Source: Leucaena leucocephala
Taxonomy: Eukaryota; Streptophyta; Magnoliopsida; Fabales; Fabaceae
DNA length: 64,000 nucleotides
Direction of reading: 5' to 3'
Assembly (NCBI GenBank): GCA_037074615.1
Contig: CM073558.1
Coordinates: forward strand, 5,695,501 to 5,759,500
The notes under the pieces were generated by a model that did not search any database, was not told the DNA's origin, and saw nothing but the letters and a program-made list of their open reading frames with translations. This document shows positions 22,231 to 34,741 of the stretch, one piece after another. The number at the start of each line of letters is the position of its first letter. Positions within the stretch are counted from its first letter, which is position 1. A program made the translations under genes and the position numbers.

Positions 22231-24853
22231 TGTAATTATGTAGTCAATTTCATGAAAAAAAAATTGAGTGAACTAAGCCCCAACTGCAATCTCATATTTC
22301 TTAAAAAAATTCAATGGTTGTATGTCTTTCTACCCAAAATTTGAAATTGTAGATGGATCTTTTGTGATCAATCTATCCTTTTATATATTATGATGCCCAT
22401 TTTAAAATTTCAAATTTCAAATGGTATTTTTCTATCATTCTCCCTATTTCAAAAATTTACATTATCCTTCCCTAAAATTGAAAAATCCCCTATTATTAAT
22501 TTTTTTTTTCATTAAAACATGTTCAATTTTTATAACAATAACATATAATACAAAAACATTAACCAGTCACATAATTAATAAATCATGAATAATACAGTTC
22601 ATTCCTTAGATTGTTTAGTGTATGAGATTTACACTGCACCGAGTATAAAAAAGGGTTAGTTAAGCTCCAAGTTTTTTTTTTCTTTTTTTGTAAGTTATCA
22701 CATATAAAAGTAACGTTGTTTCATAAGTGTTTTATGTTTAATATTATCCCAAAGGCGTTAAAAAAGAGCAAGTGGATATTAAAAATAGTAATAGGAAATG
22801 TTAATTTTTTAATAGTTAATAACATTAGTTTTTTAACGGTTAAGACCATTTTATTCATTTTTTTAATAGTGAACAATTGAGTCAGCTAATGAGATAATTT
22901 TGTTTAAGACACTGTCAAATATTAAATGTAAGTATATCTTCTAACAAATATTTAAATTTAGATTCATCACGTTAAGAGAGAACAACATATTCTACTTGAC
23001 CTAACCTATTGTTAATTATCACCAATTTTTTTTTATTAAATATGAGTATAATCCTATTAGAGGCAATCTCTATTCAAATTTGAGGTTTTATTGAGTATTA
23101 AATATGGACCTCTCTCTATAAAAATTTAAATTTTTATTCATCATATTATAAATAATTAGCCTCTTTATTAGACTAACCTTTACTGGTAGTTGTCACCAAA
23201 CTTATCAGTAGAAATTGAGAAAATTGAAGCCCCCAAGCCATTTTCCCACAATGAAGCAATAACCTGCAATCCATAATGGGCTGAATAATATGGGCCTCTA
23301 GTGTCAGCTCATTAGACTTTTATATAGAATGGGCTCGCCTAAATTCTCCCCGACACCCTCAAACCGAAGACTCTAATTTCACCAGAAAAAAACAGAAAAA
23401 ATCAACAACAATCACAAGTACAACACGCCAAATAGAATCTTTCTTGTATTTCTGTTGGATCTGAATCATATATTCAATTAACTAAGCTTTTTTCATCTTA
23501 GTTTCTCTCTATTATTTTTAAATGTTACAATGATAAATAATTATGATTATAGTTACATTACCATTAATTAATTATAACACTCGCCATGGGCCCATATTCG
23601 GCCACAACACCTAGATAGCCCATTGATGTTGGGCCTGGCCCACTAGACACAATAATTTTTCCTCTTTTTTAGCTTTCACCATTTTTTTACCAAAAAAACA
23701 AAAGCTTTCACTATTTATGTTGAGTTTATTGGTGTGAAATTCTTGAATCATGAACTGACTCAATTGTTCCAACCAATTAAGAGTTTTCTCATGCACAATT
23801 TTCCAAGATAAAACTCCCTTTTAGTTTTGGGGTACAAATGTATAAATATTTCAAGCATTTTTAGTATAATTATTTGATTTTAATTTAATACTATTGTTTC
23901 ATATTCTATTATTATTAAGTTTAATTGAAGACAATCTTCTCAATATTAGAATATAGAAGAAGAATAAGTCCCAGATTTATTAACTAGAGAAATGATTAGA
24001 GGTATATAATACTAAGAGAAAGACAAATATTGTAGACCTAAGGTCTAAAAAAGAAGTACAATATTAGAATATAAAAGAAGGAGAAATTGAACATTGATTA
24101 ACTAGAGAAATAATTAAAGTTAATGACTCCTCATAACATGATTCTTCGTAATAAATGGATTGGTTTTTGGTTCGTGGTCATCCCACCTAATGAAATAATG
24201 AATCCTCAAGATTTGTTTTTAATAAAATCTTAGGCATTCATAAGTTTCGTTGTTCCCATCGCTTCTAGCTTAATGATTAGGTCTCAATTGTACAATGGAG
24301 CCGCTATTTTGGTTTTTTAGTTAACCTTCTCAGTTTTTAGTGACTGAGGGCTCTTGATTTGTTTGTTGAAGGAGAAGCTCAACATTCATTAACTAAAGAA
24401 ATAATTAAATTTATAATGTCAAGAGAAATTATATTAAGTGACTTAAATCATTTTGATAGAAAGACAATGCCAATATATATTTTTAATAAAAAAAATCTAA
24501 TACTCAATATATATATTTTTTTCATTTGTAATAACTATTGTTAATGTTTAAAAAAAAATTCTTGATCGTAGACCACCATAAATAAAGCATTTCAAAGTGT
24601 TTAATTTGGTTGCGTGGCCTATGCTATAATCTTAATTGAAATACACAAATTTCTCGTAGAAGAGTTGTTTCATATATTCTCTTTAGGCCTATTCCATCAC
24701 TCAAAATGGAAAAAGCCTATGAACCTGTTCAATTCAATAACCGTAACATTCTTACAAAATGCAATCTTTGATGGATAAGCCCAAACCTATTATAAATGGC
24801 GGCAGATATAAAGGTACGTACGTAAGTACGTATGTATATGGATGGATGGATGG

Positions 24854-24890
<37 letters not shown>

Positions 24891-26742
24891 ATATCAGTTT
24901 CATTTGAAAGAAAGGATGTAACGGTAAAAAACTGTAAAAACAGTTTCATGTGTGTGTGAACATAGTTACAAGCCAGTTTCCCTATGTAACCCCCCTCTCT
25001 CCCTTCCTCCGGTGACATTTGTTGTGTAAAGTAACTCAACGGTTTTCACACTGTGATTCCGTTTCATGTCCCATCAAAGCCACGGAAAAATCACACTTGT
25101 TTTACTCTCAAGAGTTGACTATCTTAAGAAAGGTAGGGATAGAGACTCCATTTTTATGGCCAAATTAAAATAGGTAGATTTTGGGATAGAGACAAGTCTC
25201 TCTCACTGATTCATGAATATATAATGAAATAGTTATAGAATTTTAGAGATAATGGTTACGTTTGGCGTTTGTAAAAGGCATATATAGAACGTAGCAAACA
25301 TAGCATCCTTGTTGAAGGGTTAAAGCTTGATCAAAGCACGGGCTTATATACATATTCTCTCATCATTATTTTTCCCTCTTTTCTTTTGGTAATTTTTCTC
25401 TTTCTATTTTGAAATATTATGATGAAATGCAAAAGTGGTGCTATTGATATAATTGCATGCATGATTTGGCTAAAATTTTAAATAGTACAGTTAAAATTGA
25501 GAGAAATATTATGGTACTATTGAATTTTGTAATTGTTGAGATTATATATGACTCAAATTCCTATTATTTAAAATTACTTTTATTTATTATTTTAGCTTAA
25601 AATCTATCCTATCTCCATCATATTTATAATTTATATTTTAAGAGATATTTTTTTGAATATTTTGAGAGATATTATTTATTATCTAATTTAATATTTTAGC
25701 TATTTTATAAAAACCCTCTCTCTATATATTTTCTCCATCCTTATTTTAAATTTTTTTTTAATGAGAGAGATACTATATATCACTAAATGTAGGTACTTGA
25801 TAAAAATTCAAATTTTATTTATTATGTTGTGAAGATCAAGCACCTTCTACTATGCCTAACCATCCTATAGTTTAAATAACTTGAATGCATACCATATATA
25901 TTATTGCAAGAATATTATATTCGAATTAAATTACTATATCATCTGCTATACATTATTTGTAAGTTTGTAACTTTGCGAATAATATAAATATATATGTGTT
26001 GTATTCTCTTTCGTCCAATTAGAAAAATTCATTCAGAAAAATTTCAGCCAACTTTTGGGAACTCCTATTTTTTTTAATTTAGATGTGATATATTCCATTT
26101 TAGTTTGTGAAATAAACAAAACTACATATCACTTTGGTTTATAAAATGTGTGCGTGACGATAATTAAGAACACTGGAAACAATTTCTATAAACATAATCT
26201 ATTGATTTTTTTGCCCATAAACTTAATCAACGAAGACATGAAGAAAGAAACAAAGAAAGAACAATGATGAAACACGACCAAAAAGTGATATTTGCGCACA
26301 GAAATTCATCACCACAACGACATGCAAATATCTTTCACTTAACACACACACACACACAACAGTTATAAGCCAAATAGAATGATAATTTTATTAGGTTGTC
26401 GGAAAAAACTGACAAGAGATCGAGGTTTGATGAACAAAATGCAGATATATCAGAAGATTATAAAGAAGGCTAGAAATATATAAATTGAACTATATCTCTA
26501 AAACTTATTGTTCGAATTATTTCACTGACTTCTATACAAGTTCTTAATTAAATAATTACTTCAAGATTTAATTCCAATTCTAAAAGTAGTACGTAGTTGT
26601 GACTTTTATTACGCCCATGCCTACTGTTCAAAGAATGGGAAGCAAAAACATTAATTCCCTTCTAAGCTCAGAGATATAAACAACAACCACGACCAAAAAA
26701 AAAAGAATTTTCCTTTCATATTAACTTCCAAGGTTATAGATA

Positions 26743-26947
26743 TACTTCCTCCGCGGTATTTAATTTATTATAAGGTATTTTTATCACCTCATCAAAACCA
26801 AAGAAATGTGATTGAGTTATTAATAGTATGAATAACATAAAAAAACCTATAGAAGATGAATTTAATTAGATTTTAAATGGTTTTAAAAAATGTTATTAAT
26901 ACCTCATTTAGTGACTTATAATAAGGACAATCTATTCTTCCTAGAAG
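26743..26947. mobile_element. Possible Stowaway-like MITE
   Basis: The left end CTTCCTCCGCGGTATTTAAT with TTATTATAAGGTA faces a right end with ACTTATAATAAGGACAATCT. This is a weak inverted repeat of the CTCCCTCCGT...ATTATAAG type common in plant MITEs. Confidence 0.4.
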
Positions 26948-28038
26948 GTCCTTTATAATAAAGACTTAGAAAATTACTTATTTAATCATATTTATAAGTT
27001 ACTTCTAATATATTTTACTATAACAAAATAAACCTCATTAACACAATATTAAAATCTAACTTTATAATATTATCCCTATTTAAGCTATACTTTACCCCAA
27101 GAGTACCAAGTCAACAATCAACCGAATAATAAATTAAATATAAAATTGTATATTCATATTAAAATTTTAATAAAATGACTTATAAATAAGACAGAAAAAA
27201 TTCTTATTTCTCTATCTTATAAATCTAACCACAGCAATATGTGTGTATATATTAAAATGATAAAATATAAAGTTAGATAATTAAGAAAGAGTATATATAA
27301 AGATGTTTATCATTATGGAATCTTGATATTGAATATAAACTCAACTCATAGTGTTATTATAAGGGAATACTTTGAGGTTCCAAGTGATGCTCATCATAAT
27401 GAAACCAGAAAGGTATAATCATCACAGGCACTACTAATAGCCATGGTCCACTCACCCTACTATATATTATCCATTCATCCAACACTATGATCCTCGAAAA
27501 GCTACTTAATTAACATAATAATACGCGATGCCTACATTAATGTTGAACAGTTCTATGCTTTTTAAGCTATGAGGAGAAGTTCCCTAAATACTGACTAGGT
27601 TGGCCAAAAAAGAAAAGATTCTCTCTAAAAGAACCAAGTTAGGGCAATTTCTATAGTTCTAATATATCTACACACACATATATATATAATGAAATGACTC
27701 TTAAGACAGTTAATATATATAGACATAAAAGGAGCTGATGAGTTCAAGATTCTTTGGGTTCCTTCTTTATTGAAAGAATCATACAGCTTCAAAAGAACGA
27801 GTTAGAAGCTAGCTAGCTAGCTAGCATATATATAAGAACTGGATAAGAAAAGATGTACAAGTTTTAGATTAAACTAATAATAATAATTATAGTGGTATCT
27901 ATATATATATGGAGAAAATAAAATTAAGTAATAATAATTCTACATATATGTTTCATTAGTCATCATCCCTGAGAAGCTTAATGATCTAGCTGAGAGGTAG
28001 AGAAGGAACTGGACTGGCTAAGAATAGAATCCAAGGAA

Positions 28039-28074
<36 letters not shown>

Positions 28075-28278
28075 AAATGATAAGTGAATAAATAAAAGAA
28101 AAGCACATGTTGTAGGCATCGGTGGAAATAAGAGTAGTGAACAACAAAATAACAGATGGAGAGAGACAAGCGAGAGAGAGAGCGCTAGGGTTTCAAGGAG
28201 CATCTATTCTAGCTATTCATATAACAAGACAAAACTGTGAGTTATATTATATTTATGGGTCTTCCATCAGTACACAAC

Positions 28279-28309
<31 letters not shown>

Positions 28310-28960
28310 AATTATTAAACATTTTACTTACCTCAACATAGAGATGAATAGGGCCTTTATAATTTTGTCTGATGGGAATGACAGTTTTTAGTGAGAAGAA
28401 AGAGTAAAACGCTTGGTCATTGTCTCCCATTGAGGTCCGTTTTGTTGAGGGTTTGTTTGCCTCGGAAATCTGCTTTTTTTTTTCTTCTCTCTTTCTCTCT
28501 TCAGACCAGCGCACGTGTGACTCTGTACCCAATGCTCATCTCTGCCTCCATCCATCCACATTCATTCAACGCTAAAAATCACACACGCACACAGACCATA
28601 ACCTCCCATCACCTTATTCCTTGGAATCAATGAAACATGTATGACACTGTCTGTAACATATCGAGGCTACGTTTTCCTTTCTAAAACAAACAATAAAAAA
28701 AGACCAGAGAAAGATGGGGGAGAAGATGTTTTTGGATGTAATGATGATGAGAGTTAGTAGAAGCTGAGAGTAAGAAAGAATCATGATAATGATATGGTCA
28801 TGTATTCTAAGTACAAAATGAAACGAGATTAATAAATCATAATTATTATGTCTAGTTTTTTGTATCATCGATGATGCTGTGTATATATTATTATAAGACT
28901 TTTTCTCGGAATATATAAAAATTGACGAGTTCATAGGTTAGAAAGAAATAGAACATGGTG

Positions 28961-29546
28961 GGTTATTTGTAGAATCTGAATCTCATCAAAGTCCCACAAC
29001 TTATATATATATATATATATAGTAGCCAACAACTAGAAAAAAGAAGGAAAATAAAAGTTACTGAGAAAGGAAAAAGAAAAGCTAAGCATTCTACAAGAGA
29101 TCTCTTTTTCACTTCATATATGCAAAGAGGGACACCTGATAAATTATCAGACAAGATAGCAGAAAATGCAGCAACAAGAAAATGTGGGGGGGGGGGGGGG
29201 GGGGAGAGATAGAGAAGAATATGATGCTTCTGCTTGGTGTTGAAGCAATGACCAAACAAAACACTTTTAATTAATTAGCTGAAAAACATTAGGAAAATAT
29301 AATTAAAGCCATTACCCAAAAATTCATGAGAGAATTTGTACATCCCTTCTTCAATTTTTTCCAGCATACCCATAATAATTACTGATGATGATCATATCAT
29401 ATCACAGGATTTAATTAAGCATAATGAACTATATAAGTTATATGGAAGAAGGAGAATGAACAGGGATGACTAAATAAAAAAAAGAAAGAGATGATGAAAA
29501 AGTTTCAAACTTTTTTTTTGTTGAGGTGAAAATTTTCTCTGGTTAA
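28961..29546 (-). other. 3' flank of the AHL gene
   Basis: AT-rich, with (TA)n at about 28999-29021 and the poly(G) tract at 29186. Part of it is probably 3'UTR of the AT-hook gene. A frame at 28963-29259 owes its proline run to the G tract and is not a gene. Confidence 0.5.
29186..29204 (+). repeat. Run of 19 G
   Basis: An uninterrupted 19-base G homopolymer lies about 340 bases past the stop codon of the AHL gene, on the opposite strand. Length may vary between alleles or be imprecise in the assembly. Confidence 0.9.
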
Positions 29547-30467
29547 TTAGAATGGAGGACGAACAGCACTGCCTCCACCCCAAAATCCTTCAGCTGGTAA
29601 TTGGCAAGAATTCAGAAGATTCTGAGGAACTCCATGAAACATTGATGGTGGTGTGTTAGGATCTCCGACGATTTGTTGCTGTTGTCCCACGATTTCTCCC
29701 GGCGAGCCTAACCCTCCGCTTCCGGTCACCGGCACTGGAGTCTCCTCCTCCTCTAACGGCAGCCTCTCGTACGCCGCATTTCCGAACGAAGCAGCCATAA
29801 TGACCACTGGACCTGACGCCAACAACGGCCCCACCACGGTGCCTCCAACGACTTGACCCTGTCCGCCGGAGAGATATATGGCTAGCCCTGATGCTGCAGG
29901 TGGTGCCGGCGGAGGCAGGAAGGAGCCGGACAGTGATAGAATCTCGAATCTCCCATGTAAGGTGACAACTGCACCGGGTGAAGCGGGCTGCCGAAGGGTG
30001 ACATTCGTGACGGTGCCACTCCCACTGAGAATGCAAACCCCACGCTGCCTCCGCCGCGCGAAGGTGGCGACACTCTCCATGATGTCTCCGCCATTTGCGA
30101 TCTCCATGACGTGGGACCTAAGCGCGTTGGCGCTATCCCTCGTTATGATGATTGGAGGCTTAGGCTTGTTCTTCGAACCGGCGGGTCTTCCACGAGGCCT
30201 TCTAGCACTATTTTCCCCACCGCTACCTCCAACAGCGTCTCCGGAAAAACCTGTGTTAGAACCCAATTCCTTCCCCTCAGAGACGGTATTCTCGTGATCT
30301 CGCTTCTGCCCGCGGTTCAAGCTGCCATTACCAGCCTGCTCATCGTCGGCGGCGACGGAGTGATTGTTATTATGGTGGCTCTGAAATTGATGATGGGGAT
30401 GAAGATGAAGATCTCTGGTGAGAAAAGGTGGTGGAAGAGGACGACCTTGTGCAGCGACTGGATCCAT
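29547..30467 (-). CDS. AHL: AT-hook motif nuclear-localized protein (AHL18/AHL22 type)
   Basis: A single coding exon gives 306 residues. The N-terminus is histidine- and glutamine-rich. One type-I AT hook, RRPRGRPAGSKNKPKPP (89-105, core RGR 92-94), binds the minor groove of AT-rich DNA. The PPC/DUF296 domain spans about 115-240, from LRSHVMEIANGGDIMESVA, and has the conserved GRFEIL at 172-177 needed for AHL-AHL and partner contacts. A glycine/glutamine-rich tail follows. One hook plus a PPC domain and no coding intron mark clade A. AHL22 and its relatives act in nuclear matrix and chromatin, affecting flowering and growth; this is family knowledge. The call as AHL18/AHL22 rests on the ZPR and BIG neighbours as well as sequence. 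Start at 30467 (MDPVAAQGRP) is the only suitable ATG. Confidence 0.95.
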   Translation of the reverse strand: MDPVAAQGRPLPPPFLTRDLHLHPHHQFQSHHNNNHSVAADDEQAGNGSLNRGQKRDHENTVSEGKELGSNTGFSGDAVGGSGGENSARRPRGRPAGSKNKPKPPIIITRDSANALRSHVMEIANGGDIMESVATFARRRQRGVCILSGSGTVTNVTLRQPASPGAVVTLHGRFEILSLSGSFLPPPAPPAASGLAIYLSGGQGQVVGGTVVGPLLASGPVVIMAASFGNAAYERLPLEEEETPVPVTGSGGLGSPGEIVGQQQQIVGDPNTPPSMFHGVPQNLLNSCQLPAEGFWGGGSAVRPPF

Positions 30468-30605
30468 TATTAGAGCTTTTTCTTTATCTGATCCCTCTCA
30501 CAACCCTAAATAGCTCTCTGATCTTTCAACATACAAAGAAGAAAGCGAAGCGAAGAAATTGAAGAGAAGAAGGAGAGATAAAGAGAGGAAGAAGATGCTT
30601 CGTTT

Positions 30606-30682
30606 CTGGTATTGATTCCTTTTTTTTTTGTTGAAAATGGGAACGAAGCTAAGGTAAGGTTATTAGGAGGTAGCTTACATAC
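30606..30682 (-). other. Probable 5'UTR intron of the AHL gene
   Basis: On the minus strand CTTCAAG/GTATGT at 30683/30682 and a T-poor but usable acceptor ATACCAG ending at 30606 bound 77 bases. A length of 77 bases is short but acceptable for a plant intron. Transcript data are needed to confirm it. Confidence 0.45.
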
Positions 30683-31255
30683 CTTGAAGAGGGATCGAGA
30701 AGAGGAACTTTTGGGAAAAGACGAATAAAATTTGAGCAGAAGCAGACATCATAGTTGTGATCTGTCGTGGGTGAAGAAGAAGAACTTGAAGGGTTAGGGA
30801 GAGAGAGAGAGAGTTCAGTGGTTTTGAGGTGAGGGTTAAGAGTTTGGAAGAAATAAGGTAAGTGGGTTATGAGAGAGGAAAAGGACCGTGTTGGGTTAAT
30901 AAGAGGACTATGATCACCAAAGAGGGTGGTCTTTAGTTAGTTTGTTTTTTAAAAAAAGGGGAAAATATAATTTTGAGTTTTGACCACAATAATTTTATTT
31001 TAATATTTATAATTTAGAAATTTATAGTCAAATCTTTTCGATCACTACAATTAAAATTTAATAATATTATTTTAGTTTACTTATTTATATGTTGTTTTAT
31101 TGATCTAATTAATCTAAATCTAAATAAGTAGATATATTTGTATTATAAAATATCATTAATACAAATAATAAAGTAATATTAATCACACAGTAATTTGAAC
31201 CAAATATTAGTAAAAATATTTTCGTGGAGGATAAATTAGAAATTTTAAAATTCAA
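30683..31255 (-). promoter_or_regulatory. Upstream leader and promoter region of the AHL gene
   Basis: A (GA)n tract at 30799-30814 and a nearby GGGTTAGGG telobox-like motif lie about 330 bases before the start codon. Such GA tracts are bound by BPC factors in plants. No TATA box was chosen. The distal part is plain AT-rich DNA. Confidence 0.4.
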
Positions 31256-31379
31256 TTATTTATTTAGTTTTAATTTTTTTGAAACTATAAAAATTGGATA
31301 AAATTGTAGGGACTCCAAGAATTTTTCTTCTTGGCTTTTTCGAGGGAAAAAGAAAAGGGAAAAAAAATTGTAATTAATT

Positions 31380-31580
31380 AATTTGTGGGGGTGGCTATGG
31401 GGTGAATGCTGCGCTGTTTGTTGGGTTAGGGTTAGGTCCAAGGAATCGGATCGATAATGGGTTTGATTTTGGTAAGACAGCGTGCGCATGGGCGGTGATG
31501 TGGACCCCACACCTTCCTCTTCTCTCTCTTCCCTTCTTCTTTCCTCACCCATGGTGGGTCCCGCCTATTCAAGGCAATCT
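31380..31580. promoter_or_regulatory. GC-richer island upstream of AHL with TCP-type sites
   Basis: This island stands out from the AT-rich surroundings. It contains a telobox-like TTAGGGTTAGG near 31425, a class II TCP-type site GTGGACCC (31500-31507) and a class I type GTGGGTCC (31554-31561). It lies about 1 kb upstream of the AHL start. A regulatory role is inference. Confidence 0.35.
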
Positions 31581-33276
31581 CATGCTTGGATTAAGGTCAC
31601 TCAAATTTTTATATTATTATATTTTAGGGTTAAATTTCAATTTTATTCAAAAAGTTGTTATGTAAAAATAATATTATTTTTTAAAAAAATTTGAGTTTAA
31701 TCTCATCTTACAATGGTCAAGATATTTTTCTTAATACTTTCAAAGTAATATTAAACATACAAAAAATTATGGAACAACAATACTTCTGCATAATAATTTG
31801 TAGAGTAAAATTAGATATTAATACTATATTTTAATACTTCTTTTTTTTACTTCTAATATAAATTTTAAATAATTAATTTATATAATCAAAAAATTAGTTA
31901 TTTATAAATAAAATTTATGCTAATTTATCTTAAATACGATTTTTAACTATTTATATAGAAATATTATTTAATATAAACTCTTTTAATATATACAATTAAT
32001 AAAAAAATTTAAAAAAATATGTTGTTAAAAAAATTTATTTGTAGGAATTTTTTCCAATTTATACAAAAGTATAGTTTTTTTGTCAAAAATATATCTTGAA
32101 AAAAAAAGAGGATATTTAAATAGCTTATATTAAAATTATAGTTTTGATAAAAAGGTTGATTACAGAAAAAAAAGATGAGAGTACTTTTTCTTAAAACTGT
32201 GACTTTCTTTTCAAAACCATAAACACACTAGGTAAATTATCTTTTATTCAGCAATAATAAAAAATTATGAATTTCGTTACCTCAGCAACTTTTTAGGAGT
32301 CATTTCACATTATTGATAACTTTATTGATTCTCATGTACATAGAAAATTCTTCTCATCCGTGACTTTTTTCCCCCTAAATTTAAATTAATTATGAATTTA
32401 AAATATTAGTAAACTTTTGATTAAATTAATATCCACACCCCTCGAATTAATTAAAAAGTATTATAATGGCGAAGTCTCAAAGTCCTGAAAATTTTCTTTA
32501 AGATGAATATCTTATGACCTCTAAATATATGTACTAGTATAATAGGACTTAGTCTTTGGCTTGACCTTCAAAATAATTTATTGCTTCATAAAAAATAGAA
32601 AGACTAAAATATTAATAATTTAGCATTTAATTTATATCCCAACTGTGTTGTAGTGCCGAAGATGAAAATCTCAAATTCAACTAATAACTGAATTTTATCC
32701 GTTATTATGAGCGTTATATGTATTATTACTTTCTTCTATAATTAATATTCTCGATAATACAGATTAATCTCTTGTTAAATACGAAAATCATAAAATTTTA
32801 AAAGAAGAAAGCTCAAATTGAAATCAAGTGATCCATGAAAGTTTTATAAGAATTAATTACAAATATATTTTACATTATATTACAAATATACCTTTCCTTC
32901 AGTTTTGTGTCATTGTCTTTCATTTTCTTTACAACTCTTAAGACCATTTGGTTTCCTATTTATTTCAGCAATCAATTATTTCCTATTTGGTCTTACTTAG
33001 TTCAATTACACTTTCTAAGAAGTTAATATATAAGTTGTTTGATTGATTTTGTATATTTATTGCCAAGTTGCAATTATTTATTAATATATATTATATTTTG
33101 TGATGTGAAAGACAAAATTGCTATACTAGTAGATAATTGAACTTACTCGGACTCTGCTCTGAAAATTTTATAAGGGAAGAAGTATGAGGATTATAATTTT
33201 ACGAAAAGTTAAGCCTTTTAACCAAGACAAGTGTTTTACCACTTCATCTAGAAAAGTTCAATTCACACTCTTTGTT

Positions 33277-33489
33277 TACTACTCTTTATGTCATAAATAA
33301 AAGAACTAATTAGCTTTTATAATATATTAAAAAATTTAAATAAAATAGGTAATTATAATTAATATAAAAATTAATTGACTAATTTAGATAGATTAAAGAG
33401 TATATAATTTAAATTTATTCTAAAAATTTAAATTTAATTATAATTAATTAATTTTTTTAATCTTTACAAAAATTAAATCGTAAGTACTA
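33277..33489. mobile_element. Stowaway-like MITE, family S, diverged copy
   Basis: It shares the family-S interior (AATTATAATTAATATAAAAA and GAGTATATAAT). The ends TACTACTC and GTAGTACT-like bases are weakly inverted. Confidence 0.5.
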
Positions 33490-34635
33490 TCCCAGCTAGG
33501 CATATATATGCCCTTTAGATTTTAATAGGCATTTGTAATATGAGAGATGATTATTTTAATTTTTTTTGCATATTATATTTTCGAAATAATATATAAATAC
33601 ATAAACTGTAGTTTTGATATGTTTGATATAAATGTGAAGATAATGTGAATATAGTAGGCTCTTAAATAAACAAATGTTAAGGGTTTCGGTTATAATATCT
33701 GTGCATGAAATAAATCTAATTAAAAAGAGTTTAATATCTTACACCTTCTATATATGAAAAAATATAAGAGGAAAACCATTTCGCAGCTATATATATTTTC
33801 TTTTAATTTTTAATTAGGTATTGATAATTTTTTTCTCTAAATAAATCCTTTAATTTTACTCTATTAATATAATTAGTTTTTATATATAAGCTAACAATGT
33901 TAACAGAATAAAATTAGAATAGTTATTAGTGTTAATAGAGTAAAAATTAAAATTTTATAAGGAAAAAAATTAGCATAAGTATCAAATTAAAAATTAAAAG
34001 TATAGATACCTATATAAAATAGTTTTTCCGGAAGATTAGTTTCAACTAGATATAGAATACACCTTATCATTACTATTAAAAAATACATTAAATTAATAAA
34101 AAAATTATTTATCCCTATTAAAGAGTTATTGATAAAAGTTATTAATCACTTTACAAAAAAATTATATTTGACAGGGATAAAATAAAGAATAAATCATTAA
34201 TTATCCAAATGACTTACATGTATCATCTTAAAAAAAAATACGAGTGGTAAATGTTTAAAGGATATGGAGAAAAAAGAAGAAGTGAGAGAGTGCATGAAAG
34301 AACGTGCAAATAAGAACAGAAAATGTGGATCAAGTGTTGGACGAAATCCTGAGTTAACAGAGAGAGAGAGAGAGAGAGAGAGCTCAGCTGTTAGGCATTG
34401 TTCCAAAAATAACGTTACTTGTCTTTCACTTCTGCCTCTTTCCATCAAAACTCATTATTGCTTCTCTCTGCCATTGCCATCTATGTGCCTCTCTGCTTCT
34501 TTCTGATCATCCACCACCTTCTTCTTCCTTCCTTACCACTCAGAGATCTTCTTCCAGTTCACTCGCATCCCGTGCTCATCCCCTTCTTCATCAATCCCCA
34601 TACACACACACACAAGCATTTACTTGTCTTCCTAC

Positions 34636-34661
<26 letters not shown>
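34636..34661 (+). repeat. (CA)n microsatellite
   Basis: Thirteen CA units followed by a short TA run. Similar CA tracts are at 14515-14542 and 46270-46293. Confidence 0.9.
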
Positions 34662-34669
<8 letters not shown>

Positions 34670-34741
34670 AATATACAAATCTTGGCCTTTTAGGTTAATT
34701 GGAAAGTTTGAATGCAAGTATATAAATGAGCTTCGTATCAC

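Larger units (their letters stand above)
21846..28960. other. Intergenic; several repeat families, no gene seen
   Basis: Contents: a 105-bp tandem duplication (22024-22230), dispersed repeats at about 22885-23035, 23040-23215 and 25745-25880, and three related segments between 23940 and 24450. There are (AT)n tracts at 24858-24888, 28042-28072 and 28284-28309. A possible MITE lies at 26743-26947. A GC-richer patch at about 28380-28620 has no convincing exon. Frames at 28391-28633 and 28614-28934 carry no recognisable domain. Confidence 0.45.
31581..34741. other. Intergenic AT-rich DNA; no gene seen
   Basis: Mostly low-complexity A/T sequence. It contains a Stowaway-like repeat at 33277-33489, (AG)n at 34359-34382 and (CA)n at 34636-34661. 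Frames at 34197-34741 lie in simple repeats. Confidence 0.5.

Noticed and set aside
28380..28640. GC-richer patch as a first exon of a gene
   Set aside because: No domain, no convincing start or splice context, and neighbouring sequence is microsatellite.
29656..30297. Frames overlapping the AHL gene in other frames and on the other strand
   Set aside because: They are by-products of the GC-rich AHL coding sequence; only the 306-codon frame has family features.
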